Positions 28,612-38,020 of a DNA stretch of 64,000 nucleotides are shown one piece after another. Numbering within the stretch: the stretch's first letter is position 1; each line of letters begins with the position of its first letter. The position numbers and the translations under genes were made by a program. The notes beneath the pieces were generated by a model. The model was not told the origin of the DNA, did not search any database, and saw only the letters and a program-made list of their open reading frames with translations. This DNA comes from Melioribacteraceae bacterium 4301-Me. GTDB taxonomy: Bacteria; Bacteroidota; Ignavibacteria; Ignavibacteriales; Melioribacteraceae. The stretch covers positions 1 through 64,000 of the forward strand of contig JBGORM010000009.1 of assembly GCA_041538185.1 (NCBI GenBank), read 5' to 3'.

Positions 28612-28976
28612 TTTATCACCTTTGTCATAAAATTTGGGGCGTTAATTAAACAAAACAGTAACAGCGTTTCAAGTATTTTATTTTTGTTTTTGTGTATGAT
28701 ACTTCTTAGAAAATAGTTTTTTTTATGAATATTCATCTTCGCCCAAATTAATAAATAATGGAGCTGTTGTAAATATTGATTGTAGAGTAAAACAAATCTG
28801 GTAATTGTAGCAGCAAAAAATATCAGAATACTTTGAACTTTATACCTTAAATGTAAGGAAAGAATTTTTCTTAATTAAACCTAAAAGGATAGCTGCAAAA
28901 AAATAATTATTGTTAGTAGGAATTGTAGGGAGACCTCCGGAAAGTTTATCCGAAGGCCTGCTGTAATCTAAAATTT
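28612..28976. other. 365-base intergenic region upstream of typA
   Basis: AT-rich, with no ORF, RNA or repeat that I recognise other than the hairpin at 28931. It must contain the typA promoter, but no clear promoter motif could be fixed. Confidence 0.5.
28931..28959 (-). terminator. Stem-loop downstream of the 83-residue orphan gene
   Basis: AGGCCTTCGGA and TCCGGAGGTCT (minus strand) can form an 11-bp stem with two G-T pairs around a 7-base loop, starting 17 bases after the stop. No U-run follows on the minus strand, so it is a terminator or RNA-stability element only tentatively. Confidence 0.4.
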
Positions 28977-29228
28977 TTACTTATTTGCCTGGTAAACAAT
29001 TTTTCGCAATGTATCAAACTGAAGGTATGGGTATTCATCTCTAAGGGAATCGAGAGCATCACTTGCGCTTATTTTTTGAGAACGCAAGGATCTGTATTTT
29101 TTTCTAATTAAATAATCCCTTACGGACTTTTCATCAATAAGCTTACGACTTTGAAGAATTTCATATATATCATCGCTAATTAGATCCGATAAAGGATTGT
29201 TGGACAACTGATTATTTATCTTCTTCAT
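28977..29228 (-). CDS. 83-residue protein of unknown function
   Basis: A small, highly charged, probably cytoplasmic protein that I do not recognise. It has an excellent ribosome-binding site (AAGGAGGAAAAAATG), which argues that it is translated. The sequence is predicted mostly helical, with IYEILQSRKLIDEKSVRDYLIRKKYRSLR and ISASDALDSLRDEYPYL, an arrangement that could hold a small DNA- or protein-binding helical domain. It has no signal or membrane segment. It is isolated, with a hairpin 17 bases downstream and the MITE copy about 200 bases upstream. Function unknown. Confidence 0.7.
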   Translation of the reverse strand: MKKINNQLSNNPLSDLISDDIYEILQSRKLIDEKSVRDYLIRKKYRSLRSQKISASDALDSLRDEYPYLQFDTLRKIVYQANK

Positions 29229-29427
29229 TTTTTCCTCCTTATTTTGAGTTATTTACTCTTTATTCGGAACAATATAGTAATTGTAACTTTTGCCGTTTTA
29301 ATGAATTTGTTTAATAGCCACTTCTATTTAACAATTAGCAAAATATTGTACAACTACATAATCATGTGATTTTTTTAAAGTTAATAAATAAAAATAAAGG
29401 TGAGGTTACATGAATATGCAGTATATA

Positions 29428-29754
29428 AGTTTTGTCATATCTGTCCAATATATTTTTTATTTTGTCCCTAAAGGGACTTAATCTATTTCTTTGTTCTTTA
29501 TCCTATAAATATTTTGTCCTGAGGGGACAATAAAGCTTTGATTATGCATAAACCAATGTAATCCCTTTAGGGATTATATAGTTATAGAACAAATAAATAT
29601 CAAACTGAAGTTAAAAGTCCCGTATGGACGAGATAGGGTTTGATTTACAAGACAAGTAGAATAGTTCAAAATCTTGAAGTTTTCTAAATTTATTTGGTAA
29701 TTCATCCCTTCGGGATTTGATTTCAAAATTATTTTGGACAGCAGTGAGTTTTAT
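29428..29754. mobile_element. MITE-like element, copy 1, with flanking 8-bp direct repeats
   Basis: The element runs from CATATCTGTCC (29436) to GGACAGCAGTG (29746), 311 bp. Its ends are inverted: CTGTCCAATATATTTT at the left and, read on the other strand, CTGTCCAAAATAATTT at the right. The flanks AGTTTTGT (29428-29435) and AGTTTTAT (29747-29754) agree at 7 of 8 positions, as for an aged target duplication. Inside are five small hairpins: GTCCCT/AGGGAC, TTGTCC/GGACAA, AATCCCT/AGGGATT, GTCCC/GGGAC (mutated here) and ATCCC/GGGAT. It has no ORF. The right duplication includes the stop codon of the NarL-type regulator. Confidence 0.85.
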
Positions 29755-30386
29755 ATTAAACCTTTTCTAATGGCTTTTGCTACAGCTTCAGATTGCGAGT
29801 GTACGTGCAGTTTTCTATAAATATTCCTAATGTGGTGTCGAACAGTATCAACGCTTATAAATAGTCTATTAGCTATTTCTTGGTAATTATTTCCTTCAGC
29901 AAGAAAAGTTAATACATTTTTTTCGCGGTTAGTTAATTCGAAATCAGGCTTAGTAGTGTTGCCCCCTATTTTTTGGAATACAGTTATTACTTGTCGAGCG
30001 ATTTGTGAACTCATTGGTGAACCTCCTTCATAAGCATCTTTAATTGCTTCGAGCAAACGGGCTGGAGGAGTTTTTTTGACTAGATAGCCGCATGCCCCAG
30101 CGCAAAGTGCGTTGAAGATTGAGTTGCTGTCTTCATAAATTGTAAGCATTAGAATATTTAAATTAGGTTTTGTTTGTTTTGCTTTTATAATGCACTCAAC
30201 TCCGCTCATGCCTGGCAACCCAATATCCATCAAAACAACATCTGCATTCAATGTATTTAGGTGATTGAGAAATGACTCACAATCTGAAAAAGAACCGACA
30301 CACCTGTAGCCATCAGTTGCATTAATTAAAACTGTTAATCCCTCTCGAATTGTGTTGTTATCTTCTATTATTGCTACTTTTATCAT
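29751..30386 (-). CDS. NarL/FixJ-family two-component response regulator
   Basis: A 211-residue regulator, starting at the ATG at 30386 (MIKVAIIEDN); a TTG five codons upstream is possible. The receiver domain has the acidic pair ED, phosphoacceptor D54 (VVLMDIGLPGMSG), the T in MLTIYE and the K in VKKT. The C-terminal LuxR helix-turn-helix is LTNREKNVLTFLAEGNNYQEIA...VDTVRHHIRNIYRKL. It is encoded 106 bases downstream of a HisKA_3 kinase gene on the same strand, so the two are a cognate pair. Its stop codon lies inside the flanking duplication of the MITE copy, so the insertion landed at its very 3' end. Confidence 0.93.
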   Translation of the reverse strand: MIKVAIIEDNNTIREGLTVLINATDGYRCVGSFSDCESFLNHLNTLNADVVLMDIGLPGMSGVECIIKAKQTKPNLNILMLTIYEDSNSIFNALCAGACGYLVKKTPPARLLEAIKDAYEGGSPMSSQIARQVITVFQKIGGNTTKPDFELTNREKNVLTFLAEGNNYQEIANRLFISVDTVRHHIRNIYRKLHVHSQSEAVAKAIRKGLI

Positions 30387-30492
30387 AAAGTTAATTAGCA
30401 AATTGTTTTTATTAAAGCGACCTCATTTTTTATTTGAGAATATAACTTTGTCTTTGCTTCATTCTGTTCGCAATAACAATTTTTGGAATAAT

Positions 30493-33400
30493 TCAGAGTT
30501 CCCTTACAATTAATTTCTTTAATCGATTAATAAAATTAACTTTACTTGAAAACTTAATTTCAGTTCCAGCTCCAAGTTTAGAATTTATGGTAAGCCTACC
30601 TTGTATTTTTTCTGCCCGACTCTTCATGTTTATTAAGCCATTTCCTTTTTTAATGCTGTTAAAATCGATTCCTACTCCGTCATCTGATAAAGTTATTTGA
30701 AGTTCATCGTTGTTAATTTTTGCTTCGAGTAAAATTTTTTTACACTTACTGTATTTTATTGAATTGTTAATAGCTTCTTTAAAGATTAGAAATAAATTCT
30801 GTTTGTATTCGATTGGTAATTTAATGCTTGCAAGCTTTTCAACATAGGTTGTGCCGAACGAAATACCCATTGTATTTAATAAGTCGCTGTATGTGTCTTT
30901 TAGTTTTAATATTAAATCATATAATGAGTCTTTCATTGGATTAATTATCCATACTATATCGCTCATATTATCAATTAATAGACGAGATTTTTCGCTTATT
31001 AATTTCAGTTCGTTAGTAACTTCAGAAGAGAGTTTAATTTTAGAAGTGGCAATTTCACTAAGGATTGAAATTTCAGTTAGTCCAGCTCCAATATTATCAT
31101 GAATATCGGCGGCTAATTTGGTTTTAAGTTTTTCTATCGATAATAAAGCTCTAAATCTAATTGTGCTTAAGTAATATACAGTTAAGCCAATAACGATTGT
31201 TAGTACAGTAATAAACCACCAGCGTTGCCAGAAAGGAGGTGAGATAATTATGTAGAGATTAGTTCCTTCCATATTCCAAAGTCCATCGTTATTAGAGCCT
31301 TTAACTTTAAAAATATATTTACCAGGAGAGAGATTAGTATAATTTGCCATTCTATTTTTTGAATTAACGTAATGCCAGTCCATGTCAAAGCCCTCTAATT
31401 TATATGCGTATAGATTATCGGGAGGGTAAGTAAAATCTAATGCGGCAAATTCGAACGAGAAAAAATTTTGGTTAAATTCAAGAATTAAAGTATCAGGCTC
31501 ACCTGTAATGGGTTCATTAAAAATTCTTATTTTGCTAATAACTACAGGCGGGATGTATTGGTTATCTTTAATACTATCTGGATAAAAGTAATTAAGGCCA
31601 TTAATGCCGCCGAAAAACATTTCTCCACTTGTTGATTTTGCAAATGCTCCTCCATTGAACTCCATACTTTGAATTCCATCGTGCAAATCGTATTGAATAA
31701 ACTTGTTTGTTACAGTATTTAATTTAAATAGACCATTATCAGTACTTAACCATAAATTGTTTTTGTCGTCTTCTAAGATTCCATAAGTTACTGTACTATT
31801 GATTCTGTGTTTTTGATTATATCTAACAAATTTTTCTGTCTTTTTATCGAACTTGTTTAAGCCGCCTCCAAAAGTACCAACCCAAAGAAAGTTGTTCTCA
31901 TCTTCATAAATTGATATGACTCTGTTATCACTTAAACTATTTATATCACTTGGAATATTTTTATAGGGAAAAAATTTTTGAGTTTCTTTATTAAACTTAT
32001 TTAAGCCACCACCAAAAGTACCTATCCACAATATGCCTTCTTTATCTTCATAAATACAATAAATTCTGTTGTCACTTATACTAAATTGGTCATTAGGATT
32101 GTGGAGATATTTTTTAAAAGCAATCCTTCCATTTTGGTGAGGATTATATTTAAAATAATTTAAGCCTCCTCCAAAAGTTCCAATCCAAAAAGTTTTTGAT
32201 GAGTCAATATATACAGCTTGAATCTGATTTGAACTGAGTGATGTTGTATCTTTATCCGAATGGAAGTAGTGCTGAAATTGTTTAGTCTTTTTATTGAACT
32301 TGTTGAGTCCCTTATCATAAGTACCAATCCACAAATTTCCCATACCATCATCCGCAATTGCTCTTATATGATTATCGCTAATACTGAAAGGATCATCTGC
32401 TTTGTGTATGTAGTAGGTGAAATGTAAATTTTTTCTGTCGAAGCAGTTTAACCCGCCTTTGTATGTGCCTATCCAAAGTATGGAATCTTTATCTGGGTAA
32501 ATTGCCCATACCACCTCATCGTTAAGACCGACATTTTTTTGAGCGGCCCGGCTCAATCGATTAAACTTGACCAAGTTTCTTTCGATTTTGTTAATTCCTT
32601 TTCCAAGATGAGTACCGACCCAAATGTTGCCCGAACGGTCTTCAAAAAGTGATAATATATCATTCTTCGAAAGGGAATTGGGCATGGTAGGGTTGTTCTT
32701 AAAATTTGTGTAATTGTGTGTTTTTAAATCTAATCTGTCAAGTCCTCCTTCAAAGGTACCAACCCAATAATAATTCAAGTGGTCTTGTATGATAGCCATT
32801 ACAATGTTGCTTGATAAAGAATTTAAGTTATTAGGTTTGTTTGTGTAATTTACAAAATGGATTTCTTCTTTGTTTTTGTTTAGTTCGGACTTATTTAAGA
32901 TATTAAAACCTCCGCCGTATGTTCCAATTAATAAGTTGCCGTTGTTATCTAAAGAGAGGCATGTAATATTATTGCTGCTTAAGCTGTTTTTGTTAATTGG
33001 TGAAAAACTAAATTGAGCAATATCATAAGAATTCATCACTTTGTGGAAAGAATTATTTTCTTTGGGTGTAATTCTTACTAATCCGCCGCCTAAAGAACCT
33101 GCCCAAATATTCCCATAGGAATCAACAACAACAGATTTAATTCTATTGCTGGTAATATGTCTGTTGTTATTATCATTTTTATGGAATCTAAGAATTTCAT
33201 TCTTTTTCTTATCGTATCTAATTAGACCCATTCCCCAAGTAGCTATCCACAAATAACCCTGTTTATCTTCAGCAATTGACATAATTGATTTCTCATTATT
33301 CCTTGAGAAGGGAAACGGGAATTCATATGATTTGCAAGGATTGTCATTAGCAAGGTTATCAAAGAGTTTTATTTTCTTAAAAATTTCTTTTTTTCTTTCA

Positions 33401-33726
33401 AACTTGTTTAAATATCCCATTATTGTCCCAATCCAAATATTACCATCTTTGTCTTCATATAATGAAAAAATACCATTATCGGAAATAGAATTTGAGTCTA
33501 ATGGATCATTGTAATAAACTTTAAAAGAATAACCATCATATCTATTTAAGCCGTTTGCCGTGCCAATCCATAAGTAGCCTTTTTTATCTTGTATCATACA
33601 AAATGCGGTACTTTGAGACAGCCCATCCTCCATTCTAAGTTGTCTGAAAGTATATTCTTGATTTGACTGCTGGGCTAAAGTGCATACATTCAGAATAAAT
33701 GCTAATAATAATTGATTATTTTTCAT
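30493..33726 (-). CDS. Propeller-type sensor histidine kinase (Reg_prop, Y_Y_Y, TM, HisKA_3, HATPase)
   Basis: A 1077-residue membrane kinase. A signal segment (~1-18) leads into a periplasmic region of about fourteen two-component propeller repeats (pattern D..G.LWIGT..GGLN.F) to ~720, forming two seven-bladed propellers. A Y_Y_Y domain follows (YAYKLEGFDMDWHYV, NYTNLSPGKYIFKVKGSN), then one membrane helix at ~835-855. HisKA_3 has the phospho-site H876 in ADIHDNIGAGLTEIS, and the HATPase has EAINNSIKYS and DDGVGID. There is no receiver or HTH, unlike the hybrid regulators of Bacteroides; signalling goes to the separate NarL-type regulator downstream. The ligand is unknown; propellers of this kind often sense polysaccharide fragments. 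Confidence 0.93.
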   Translation of the reverse strand: MKNNQLLLAFILNVCTLAQQSNQEYTFRQLRMEDGLSQSTAFCMIQDKKGYLWIGTANGLNRYDGYSFKVYYNDPLDSNSISDNGIFSLYEDKDGNIWIGTIMGYLNKFERKKEIFKKIKLFDNLANDNPCKSYEFPFPFSRNNEKSIMSIAEDKQGYLWIATWGMGLIRYDKKKNEILRFHKNDNNNRHITSNRIKSVVVDSYGNIWAGSLGGGLVRITPKENNSFHKVMNSYDIAQFSFSPINKNSLSSNNITCLSLDNNGNLLIGTYGGGFNILNKSELNKNKEEIHFVNYTNKPNNLNSLSSNIVMAIIQDHLNYYWVGTFEGGLDRLDLKTHNYTNFKNNPTMPNSLSKNDILSLFEDRSGNIWVGTHLGKGINKIERNLVKFNRLSRAAQKNVGLNDEVVWAIYPDKDSILWIGTYKGGLNCFDRKNLHFTYYIHKADDPFSISDNHIRAIADDGMGNLWIGTYDKGLNKFNKKTKQFQHYFHSDKDTTSLSSNQIQAVYIDSSKTFWIGTFGGGLNYFKYNPHQNGRIAFKKYLHNPNDQFSISDNRIYCIYEDKEGILWIGTFGGGLNKFNKETQKFFPYKNIPSDINSLSDNRVISIYEDENNFLWVGTFGGGLNKFDKKTEKFVRYNQKHRINSTVTYGILEDDKNNLWLSTDNGLFKLNTVTNKFIQYDLHDGIQSMEFNGGAFAKSTSGEMFFGGINGLNYFYPDSIKDNQYIPPVVISKIRIFNEPITGEPDTLILEFNQNFFSFEFAALDFTYPPDNLYAYKLEGFDMDWHYVNSKNRMANYTNLSPGKYIFKVKGSNNDGLWNMEGTNLYIIISPPFWQRWWFITVLTIVIGLTVYYLSTIRFRALLSIEKLKTKLAADIHDNIGAGLTEISILSEIATSKIKLSSEVTNELKLISEKSRLLIDNMSDIVWIINPMKDSLYDLILKLKDTYSDLLNTMGISFGTTYVEKLASIKLPIEYKQNLFLIFKEAINNSIKYSKCKKILLEAKINNDELQITLSDDGVGIDFNSIKKGNGLINMKSRAEKIQGRLTINSKLGAGTEIKFSSKVNFINRLKKLIVREL

Positions 33727-33995
33727 TTGCTAAAAAAATAGTTAATATCAAACAAATAATTAATAAAAATTGTTCATAAAACTATTAAAAGGGCATTACA
33801 TAATAATTGATTTGCAATCTAAAAAGTAATATACATACTTTTCAAACCTTCTAATACTCCAAAATTCTTATTTCAGATGCAGAAGCATTAGGAACATTTA
33901 TATCTGTTTATGTGTTATAAACTACCGAGTCTGTGAAATTTGTTATAAATATATATTCTAAATAAATTATAAATAAAAGTTTAGCGAGGGTTAAT

Positions 33996-34853
33996 ATGAA
34001 CAGCGTTAAAACAGTTATATTAATGACAGCAATGATGATTCTCTTTATGATAGTGGGTTCGATGTTGGGGGGAGATACTGGTTTGATTATAGCTTTTATT
34101 TTTTCTTTGATGTTAAATTTTGGTGCTTATTGGTTTTCTGATAAAGTTGTATTAAGAATGTATGGGGCACGAGAAGTAACCGCAGAAGAAATGCCGCAGC
34201 TATATAATATAGTTAGAGAATTATCAATGAAGGCTGAGTTACCAATGCCTAGAATTTACATTATAGATAACCCAACTCCGAATGCTTTTGCAACTGGGCG
34301 AAACCCACAAAATAGTGCAGTAGCAGTGACAACTGGAATAATGAAGATATTGAATAAAGACGAACTTGAAGGAGTTCTCTCACATGAATTAACTCACGTG
34401 AAAAATCGTGATATTCTTGTAAGTACAATTGCAGCCACATTAGTCGGCACAATTACTTTTATTGCAAGGATGGCCGGGTGGGCGGCGATGTTTGGAGGTT
34501 ATGGTAGCAGTAGGGACAGAAACAACAATGCGTTAGCTGACCTTGCTTTGATTATTTTAGCTCCCATTGCTGCTGTGCTGCTTCAACTTGCAATTTCCAG
34601 GTCGCGTGAATATATGGCTGATGCCGGCGGTGCTAAAATTTCTGGTAAGCCATTAGCCCTAGCTTCAGCATTGGAAAAGTTGACTAAGACTAATGAAGTT
34701 TTGCCAATGAAAAATGCAGGTCCATCAACCGCACATCTTTTTATTGTTAATCCCTTTAGCGGAAAGGCAATAATGAAGTTATTTTCTACTCATCCTCCTA
34801 TTGAAGATAGAATTGAAAGACTTAAAGAAATAGCAAGTGGTAAAAAAATTTGA
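33996..34853 (+). CDS. htpX: Membrane zinc metalloprotease HtpX (M48)
   Basis: A 285-residue M48B peptidase of normal length. Two N-terminal membrane segments (~6-24 and ~28-45) precede the zinc motif HELTH (H130, E131, H134). The third ligand is E205 in SREYMADA. Two further hydrophobic segments (~142-165 and ~180-200) flank the active site. NPTPNAFATGRNPQNS and STHPPIEDRIERL are family signatures. HtpX degrades damaged inner-membrane proteins. It appears to be a single-gene unit, divergent from the propeller kinase across a 269-base gap. Confidence 0.95.
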   Translation: MNSVKTVILMTAMMILFMIVGSMLGGDTGLIIAFIFSLMLNFGAYWFSDKVVLRMYGAREVTAEEMPQLYNIVRELSMKAELPMPRIYIIDNPTPNAFATGRNPQNSAVAVTTGIMKILNKDELEGVLSHELTHVKNRDILVSTIAATLVGTITFIARMAGWAAMFGGYGSSRDRNNNALADLALIILAPIAAVLLQLAISRSREYMADAGGAKISGKPLALASALEKLTKTNEVLPMKNAGPSTAHLFIVNPFSGKAIMKLFSTHPPIEDRIERLKEIASGKKI

Positions 34854-35175
34854 CATATTTTTTTCTAACTACAACTTGGTGAATTCAAGCGAATTTTTGG
34901 GTTAAATATATTTTTGTAAAATTTTGCTGATTTTTTTGAGGAAGTAAAGTAGTGTTGTATGCAATAATATGTTTTTAGAGATAGTGTTTAATGCTTTGTT
35001 GCAATAACCTTTTCACAAGATTCTATCAAATCACGCCGGGGAGATTCCTATATTCATTTAGATTCGAGGTTCTTCTTCTTTGTCATGTTACTAATGTAGT
35101 TAAGAAAAAAATAAAGTATCATGAGAGTCCACCACCTCGTTAGAGATTAATGTTGCTCAGTAACTTTTCTTTGAA
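34854..35175. other. 322-base intergenic region between convergent htpX and the cytochrome operon
   Basis: No gene is seen. It holds one copy of the short palindromic repeat at 35119-35141. No good T-tract terminator was found for either flanking gene. Confidence 0.5.
35119..35141. repeat. Short palindromic repeat, intergenic copy
   Basis: CATGAGAGTCCACCACCTCGTT matches the CATGRRNATYCACCACYTYGTGG consensus over the left part, with a diverged right end. Confidence 0.45.
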
Positions 35176-36435
35176 TTACTTCCTTAAACTTTTGATTTTG
35201 AAAAACAATCCAACAGCAAGAATAAGAAAAACTGCAGTAGCAAAAGCAAAACCATTTCTTCTCGTGTAGTATTCATCGATTTGTGCATCAGCAAGGGATA
35301 TAGCTTTTGTTGTAATGTCAATCCCCTTTATAATTGTCGAGCCTACCTTTACTGTATCAAATGTGTGAACAAGCGTACGAGATTCTATTAAATTTTGTTT
35401 TGCATCTTGTAAAAGATACCCAATTTCAATATCGTTCATACCTTTATCACGCACCTCAATTAATTTTTTTTCAGCAAGACTATATTTCGAATTAAGTGAT
35501 GATAAATAACTGCTAATAGTTTTAGCAACAATATAGCCGTTATCGCCTTCGTTATGGCAGTCAATACAAGTAGAATTTTTTCCTACGCCGACCATATCGT
35601 CCGATGTTTTTTTAATCCCATGATTTCCATGGCACTGTTCGCAGCCATGATAATCAAGTTCTTTGAAGGGCTCAGCCATTGGTGATGCATTAAAGTAGTT
35701 CATGTTGTTAACGTGGCATGTACCACAAACATAAGATATTGAAGTTACTCCCGGCGGCATAGCACCGTGATTTCCATGACAATCATTGCATGCAGGTGCG
35801 CCCGTATCTTTTTTCTCTAATAAATCAATACCGTGCACACTTTTTACATATTCTGACATTTGATTGCTAGGTAAATTGTATTTATCCATTAATTCCTTGT
35901 TGCCATGGCATTTATTGCATGTGTTGGGAACATTTAAAGCGTACGTTGTTGACCTAGGGTCACTTGCTGGAAGTATACTGTGAGCGGTATGACAGCTAGT
36001 GCATTCCGCCACGTTTTTATCTCCTGCTTTTAATCTTTTGCCGTGCATACTTGTGTAATATTGCTCTACCTGGTCAGTAGCAATCCTTGGCTGGTAGGTT
36101 CTCATGATATTAATATTTGAGTGACATTTACCGCAAAATTGAGGTATATCTTTTTTATTTGGCACACCAACAAAACCCTTTGCTGGACTCATTGCAATGT
36201 CTTGGTCGTTGCTGTTTTTATCTCCGCCATGACAACCGGAACAAGAGAGACCTGAAATTCTGTGCACATCATAATTAGAATAATCATTTGGCAATATATC
36301 ATTTTCTGTATGGCAGCTAACGCAGTAATCAATGGATTCGTCTTTGATTTCTTTTTTTTCTTTTTGAGCGTAGGTTAGAAGAGTAAAACTTATTGTAATA
36401 ATAACTGTAAAAATTTTTGTTAAACTTTTTCTCAT
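35176..36435 (-). CDS. Nine-haem c-type cytochrome with C-terminal membrane anchor
   Basis: A 419-residue exported cytochrome. A signal peptide (~1-23) is followed by nine CXXCH haem-binding motifs: CVSCH, CSGCH, CGKCH, CTSCH, CNKCH, CNDCH, CGTCH, CEQCH and CIDCH, all in the first ~300 residues. A helical stretch then leads to a C-terminal membrane helix (FATAVFLILAVGLFF). It follows Rieske and cytochrome b genes with 10 bases between, so it probably takes the place of cytochrome c1 or f in a quinol-oxidising complex and passes electrons to periplasmic carriers. The haem number is large for that role. Confidence 0.92.
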   Translation of the reverse strand: MRKSLTKIFTVIITISFTLLTYAQKEKKEIKDESIDYCVSCHTENDILPNDYSNYDVHRISGLSCSGCHGGDKNSNDQDIAMSPAKGFVGVPNKKDIPQFCGKCHSNINIMRTYQPRIATDQVEQYYTSMHGKRLKAGDKNVAECTSCHTAHSILPASDPRSTTYALNVPNTCNKCHGNKELMDKYNLPSNQMSEYVKSVHGIDLLEKKDTGAPACNDCHGNHGAMPPGVTSISYVCGTCHVNNMNYFNASPMAEPFKELDYHGCEQCHGNHGIKKTSDDMVGVGKNSTCIDCHNEGDNGYIVAKTISSYLSSLNSKYSLAEKKLIEVRDKGMNDIEIGYLLQDAKQNLIESRTLVHTFDTVKVGSTIIKGIDITTKAISLADAQIDEYYTRRNGFAFATAVFLILAVGLFFKIKSLRK

Positions 36436-36445
36436 GTTTAGTTCC

Positions 36446-37528
36446 CTATAATAAATAACCTAAGATTGTCATTACAACTATAAATGATACCACTAAGATG
36501 CCAACAATAGTAATTGGCTGAATTTTCCAGTTAGGCTTTTCTTTTAATTTAATAAATGGGATTAGCATCCAAAGCAATCCAGCAAGACCAAAAGCTAACA
36601 CGCCTAACAATTCACCATCAATAAATAAAATGTGAGCGGGGAGAAATTTCAGAGTTTGGAACATAAAAAGGAAATACCATTCTGGTTTTATACCGCTGGG
36701 TGCAGAAGCAAATGGGTCTGCCTTATTGCCAAGCTCCCAAGGGAAATAAAGAGCCAGAAAAATTATTACGTTAAAAACAATTAACCATAAAAGCGCATCC
36801 CTTAGGGCAAAGTCGGGAAAGAAAGGAATATATTTCTTTTTATCTTCGGGCAGATTTTTAAAATGTTCAGGTTCATGCATCCCTTGTCTTTGAATAAATA
36901 ATAAATGCAGCACTAAAAAGAAAGTGAAAATTGCAGGCAATATTGCCACATGAATTCCAAAGAATCTTGATAAGGTGGCGCCAGTTACATCTTCGCCGCC
37001 TCTTAATATTACTCTTAGCTTTTCTCCTACTACAGGCAATATGCCAATTATGTCTGTTCCAACCTTAGTTGCAAAAAATGCAAGTTCGTTCCATGGCAAT
37101 AAATATCCGCTAAATCCAAAAGCTAATGCAAGTGCTAAAATAACAAATCCAGTTATCCAAGTTAGCTCTCTTGGTTTTTTATAAGATTGAGTAAAGAAAA
37201 CGCTAAACATGTGTAGAAAGGCGAAAAATATTAACAAATTTGCAGACCAGCTGTGAACATTTCGAATAAGCCAGCCGAATTTTACTTCTGTAACAATAAA
37301 CCTGACACTTTCGTATGCGCTGTCTTCGCCCGGCTTATAGTAAAGTAAAAGTAAAATTCCTGTTACTAGTTGAATAAAAAAGAGAAAAAGTGTAACGCCG
37401 CCTAAATAATACCAAAGCGAATGTTTATGAATGGGCACTTTTTTGTGGAGTAGAAGATTTCGTATTGGTGTTAGGTCAAACCTTTCATCCAACCAAGAAA
37501 CTAAATTTGATGTAATTTTTTTCATCAT
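36446..37528 (-). CDS. Cytochrome b of a bc1/b6f-type quinol oxidoreductase
   Basis: A 360-residue integral membrane protein with about eight hydrophobic helices, so it joins the b6-like and subunit-IV-like parts in one chain. Haem ligands are H92/H106 and H193/H208. The second pair is separated by 14 residues, the spacing typical of b6-type rather than mitochondrial bc1 proteins. [12 protein letters not shown] and PEWYF line the quinol site. It lies 3 bases after the Rieske gene and 10 before the nine-haem cytochrome, giving the order Rieske, cyt b, multihaem c. The complex would oxidise menaquinol and pump protons by a Q cycle. Confidence 0.95.
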   Translation of the reverse strand: MMKKITSNLVSWLDERFDLTPIRNLLLHKKVPIHKHSLWYYLGGVTLFLFFIQLVTGILLLLYYKPGEDSAYESVRFIVTEVKFGWLIRNVHSWSANLLIFFAFLHMFSVFFTQSYKKPRELTWITGFVILALALAFGFSGYLLPWNELAFFATKVGTDIIGILPVVGEKLRVILRGGEDVTGATLSRFFGIHVAILPAIFTFFLVLHLLFIQRQGMHEPEHFKNLPEDKKKYIPFFPDFALRDALLWLIVFNVIIFLALYFPWELGNKADPFASAPSGIKPEWYFLFMFQTLKFLPAHILFIDGELLGVLAFGLAGLLWMLIPFIKLKEKPNWKIQPITIVGILVVSFIVVMTILGYLL

Positions 37529-37531
37529 AAT

Positions 37532-37963
37532 TTAACCTGCAGATGTAATTACAATTTCGTCGTTAATTATTTTTACATCGTATGGAGTTAATGGTCTTGG
37601 TGGCGGTCCAGAAACATTCCTGCCATTAAGATCATAAATACCGTTATGGCACGCACACCAGATTTGGTGGGTATCACTTTTGTATTGTACTATGCACTCT
37701 AAATGAGTGCATGTTGCAGATAATGCCTTAAAGTCTCCTTCAACAGTTTTTATGAGAATTACCGGCTTCCTTCCAAATTTTACAATCTTATAACTGTTAT
37801 TTGGAAAATCCGATGCTGAGCCGACTTTAACTGAATTTACTTTTGGTTCTGAAATTTTAGGGGGAATTAAATATGAAAAGATTGGATAAAATATTGCCCC
37901 CAAACCAGCAATTCCACTAAGACTTAATAAAATATTCAAGAATTTTTTTCTATTGAGTGTCAT
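37532..37963 (-). CDS. Rieske [2Fe-2S] protein
   Basis: A 143-residue, membrane-anchored iron-sulfur protein. One N-terminal hydrophobic anchor (~9-33) precedes the Rieske fold. Box 1 is CTHLEC (cluster ligands C85 and H87) and box 2 is CACHNG (C103 and H106); C90 and C105 form the expected disulfide. GPPPRPL is the Pro-loop. The N-terminus lacks a clear twin-arginine motif (LNRKKFL), which is unusual because Rieske proteins often use Tat. It is the first gene of the three-gene cytochrome operon, 57 bases after a DUF2339-like gene on the same strand. Confidence 0.95.
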   Translation of the reverse strand: MTLNRKKFLNILLSLSGIAGLGAIFYPIFSYLIPPKISEPKVNSVKVGSASDFPNNSYKIVKFGRKPVILIKTVEGDFKALSATCTHLECIVQYKSDTHQIWCACHNGIYDLNGRNVSGPPPRPLTPYDVKIINDEIVITSAG

Positions 37964-38020
37964 TTTCTTTTATTTGTTATTTAGTTCGAAAATTTGTGAT
38001 TAATTTTATTATTCTTTGTG

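Noticed and set aside
29441..29741. Hairpin series inside the repeat resembling a CRISPR array
   Set aside because: The hairpins differ in arm sequence and spacing, the whole block recurs nearly unchanged at two other sites, and the ends are inverted repeats with target duplications, so it is a transposable-type element and not repeat-spacer units.
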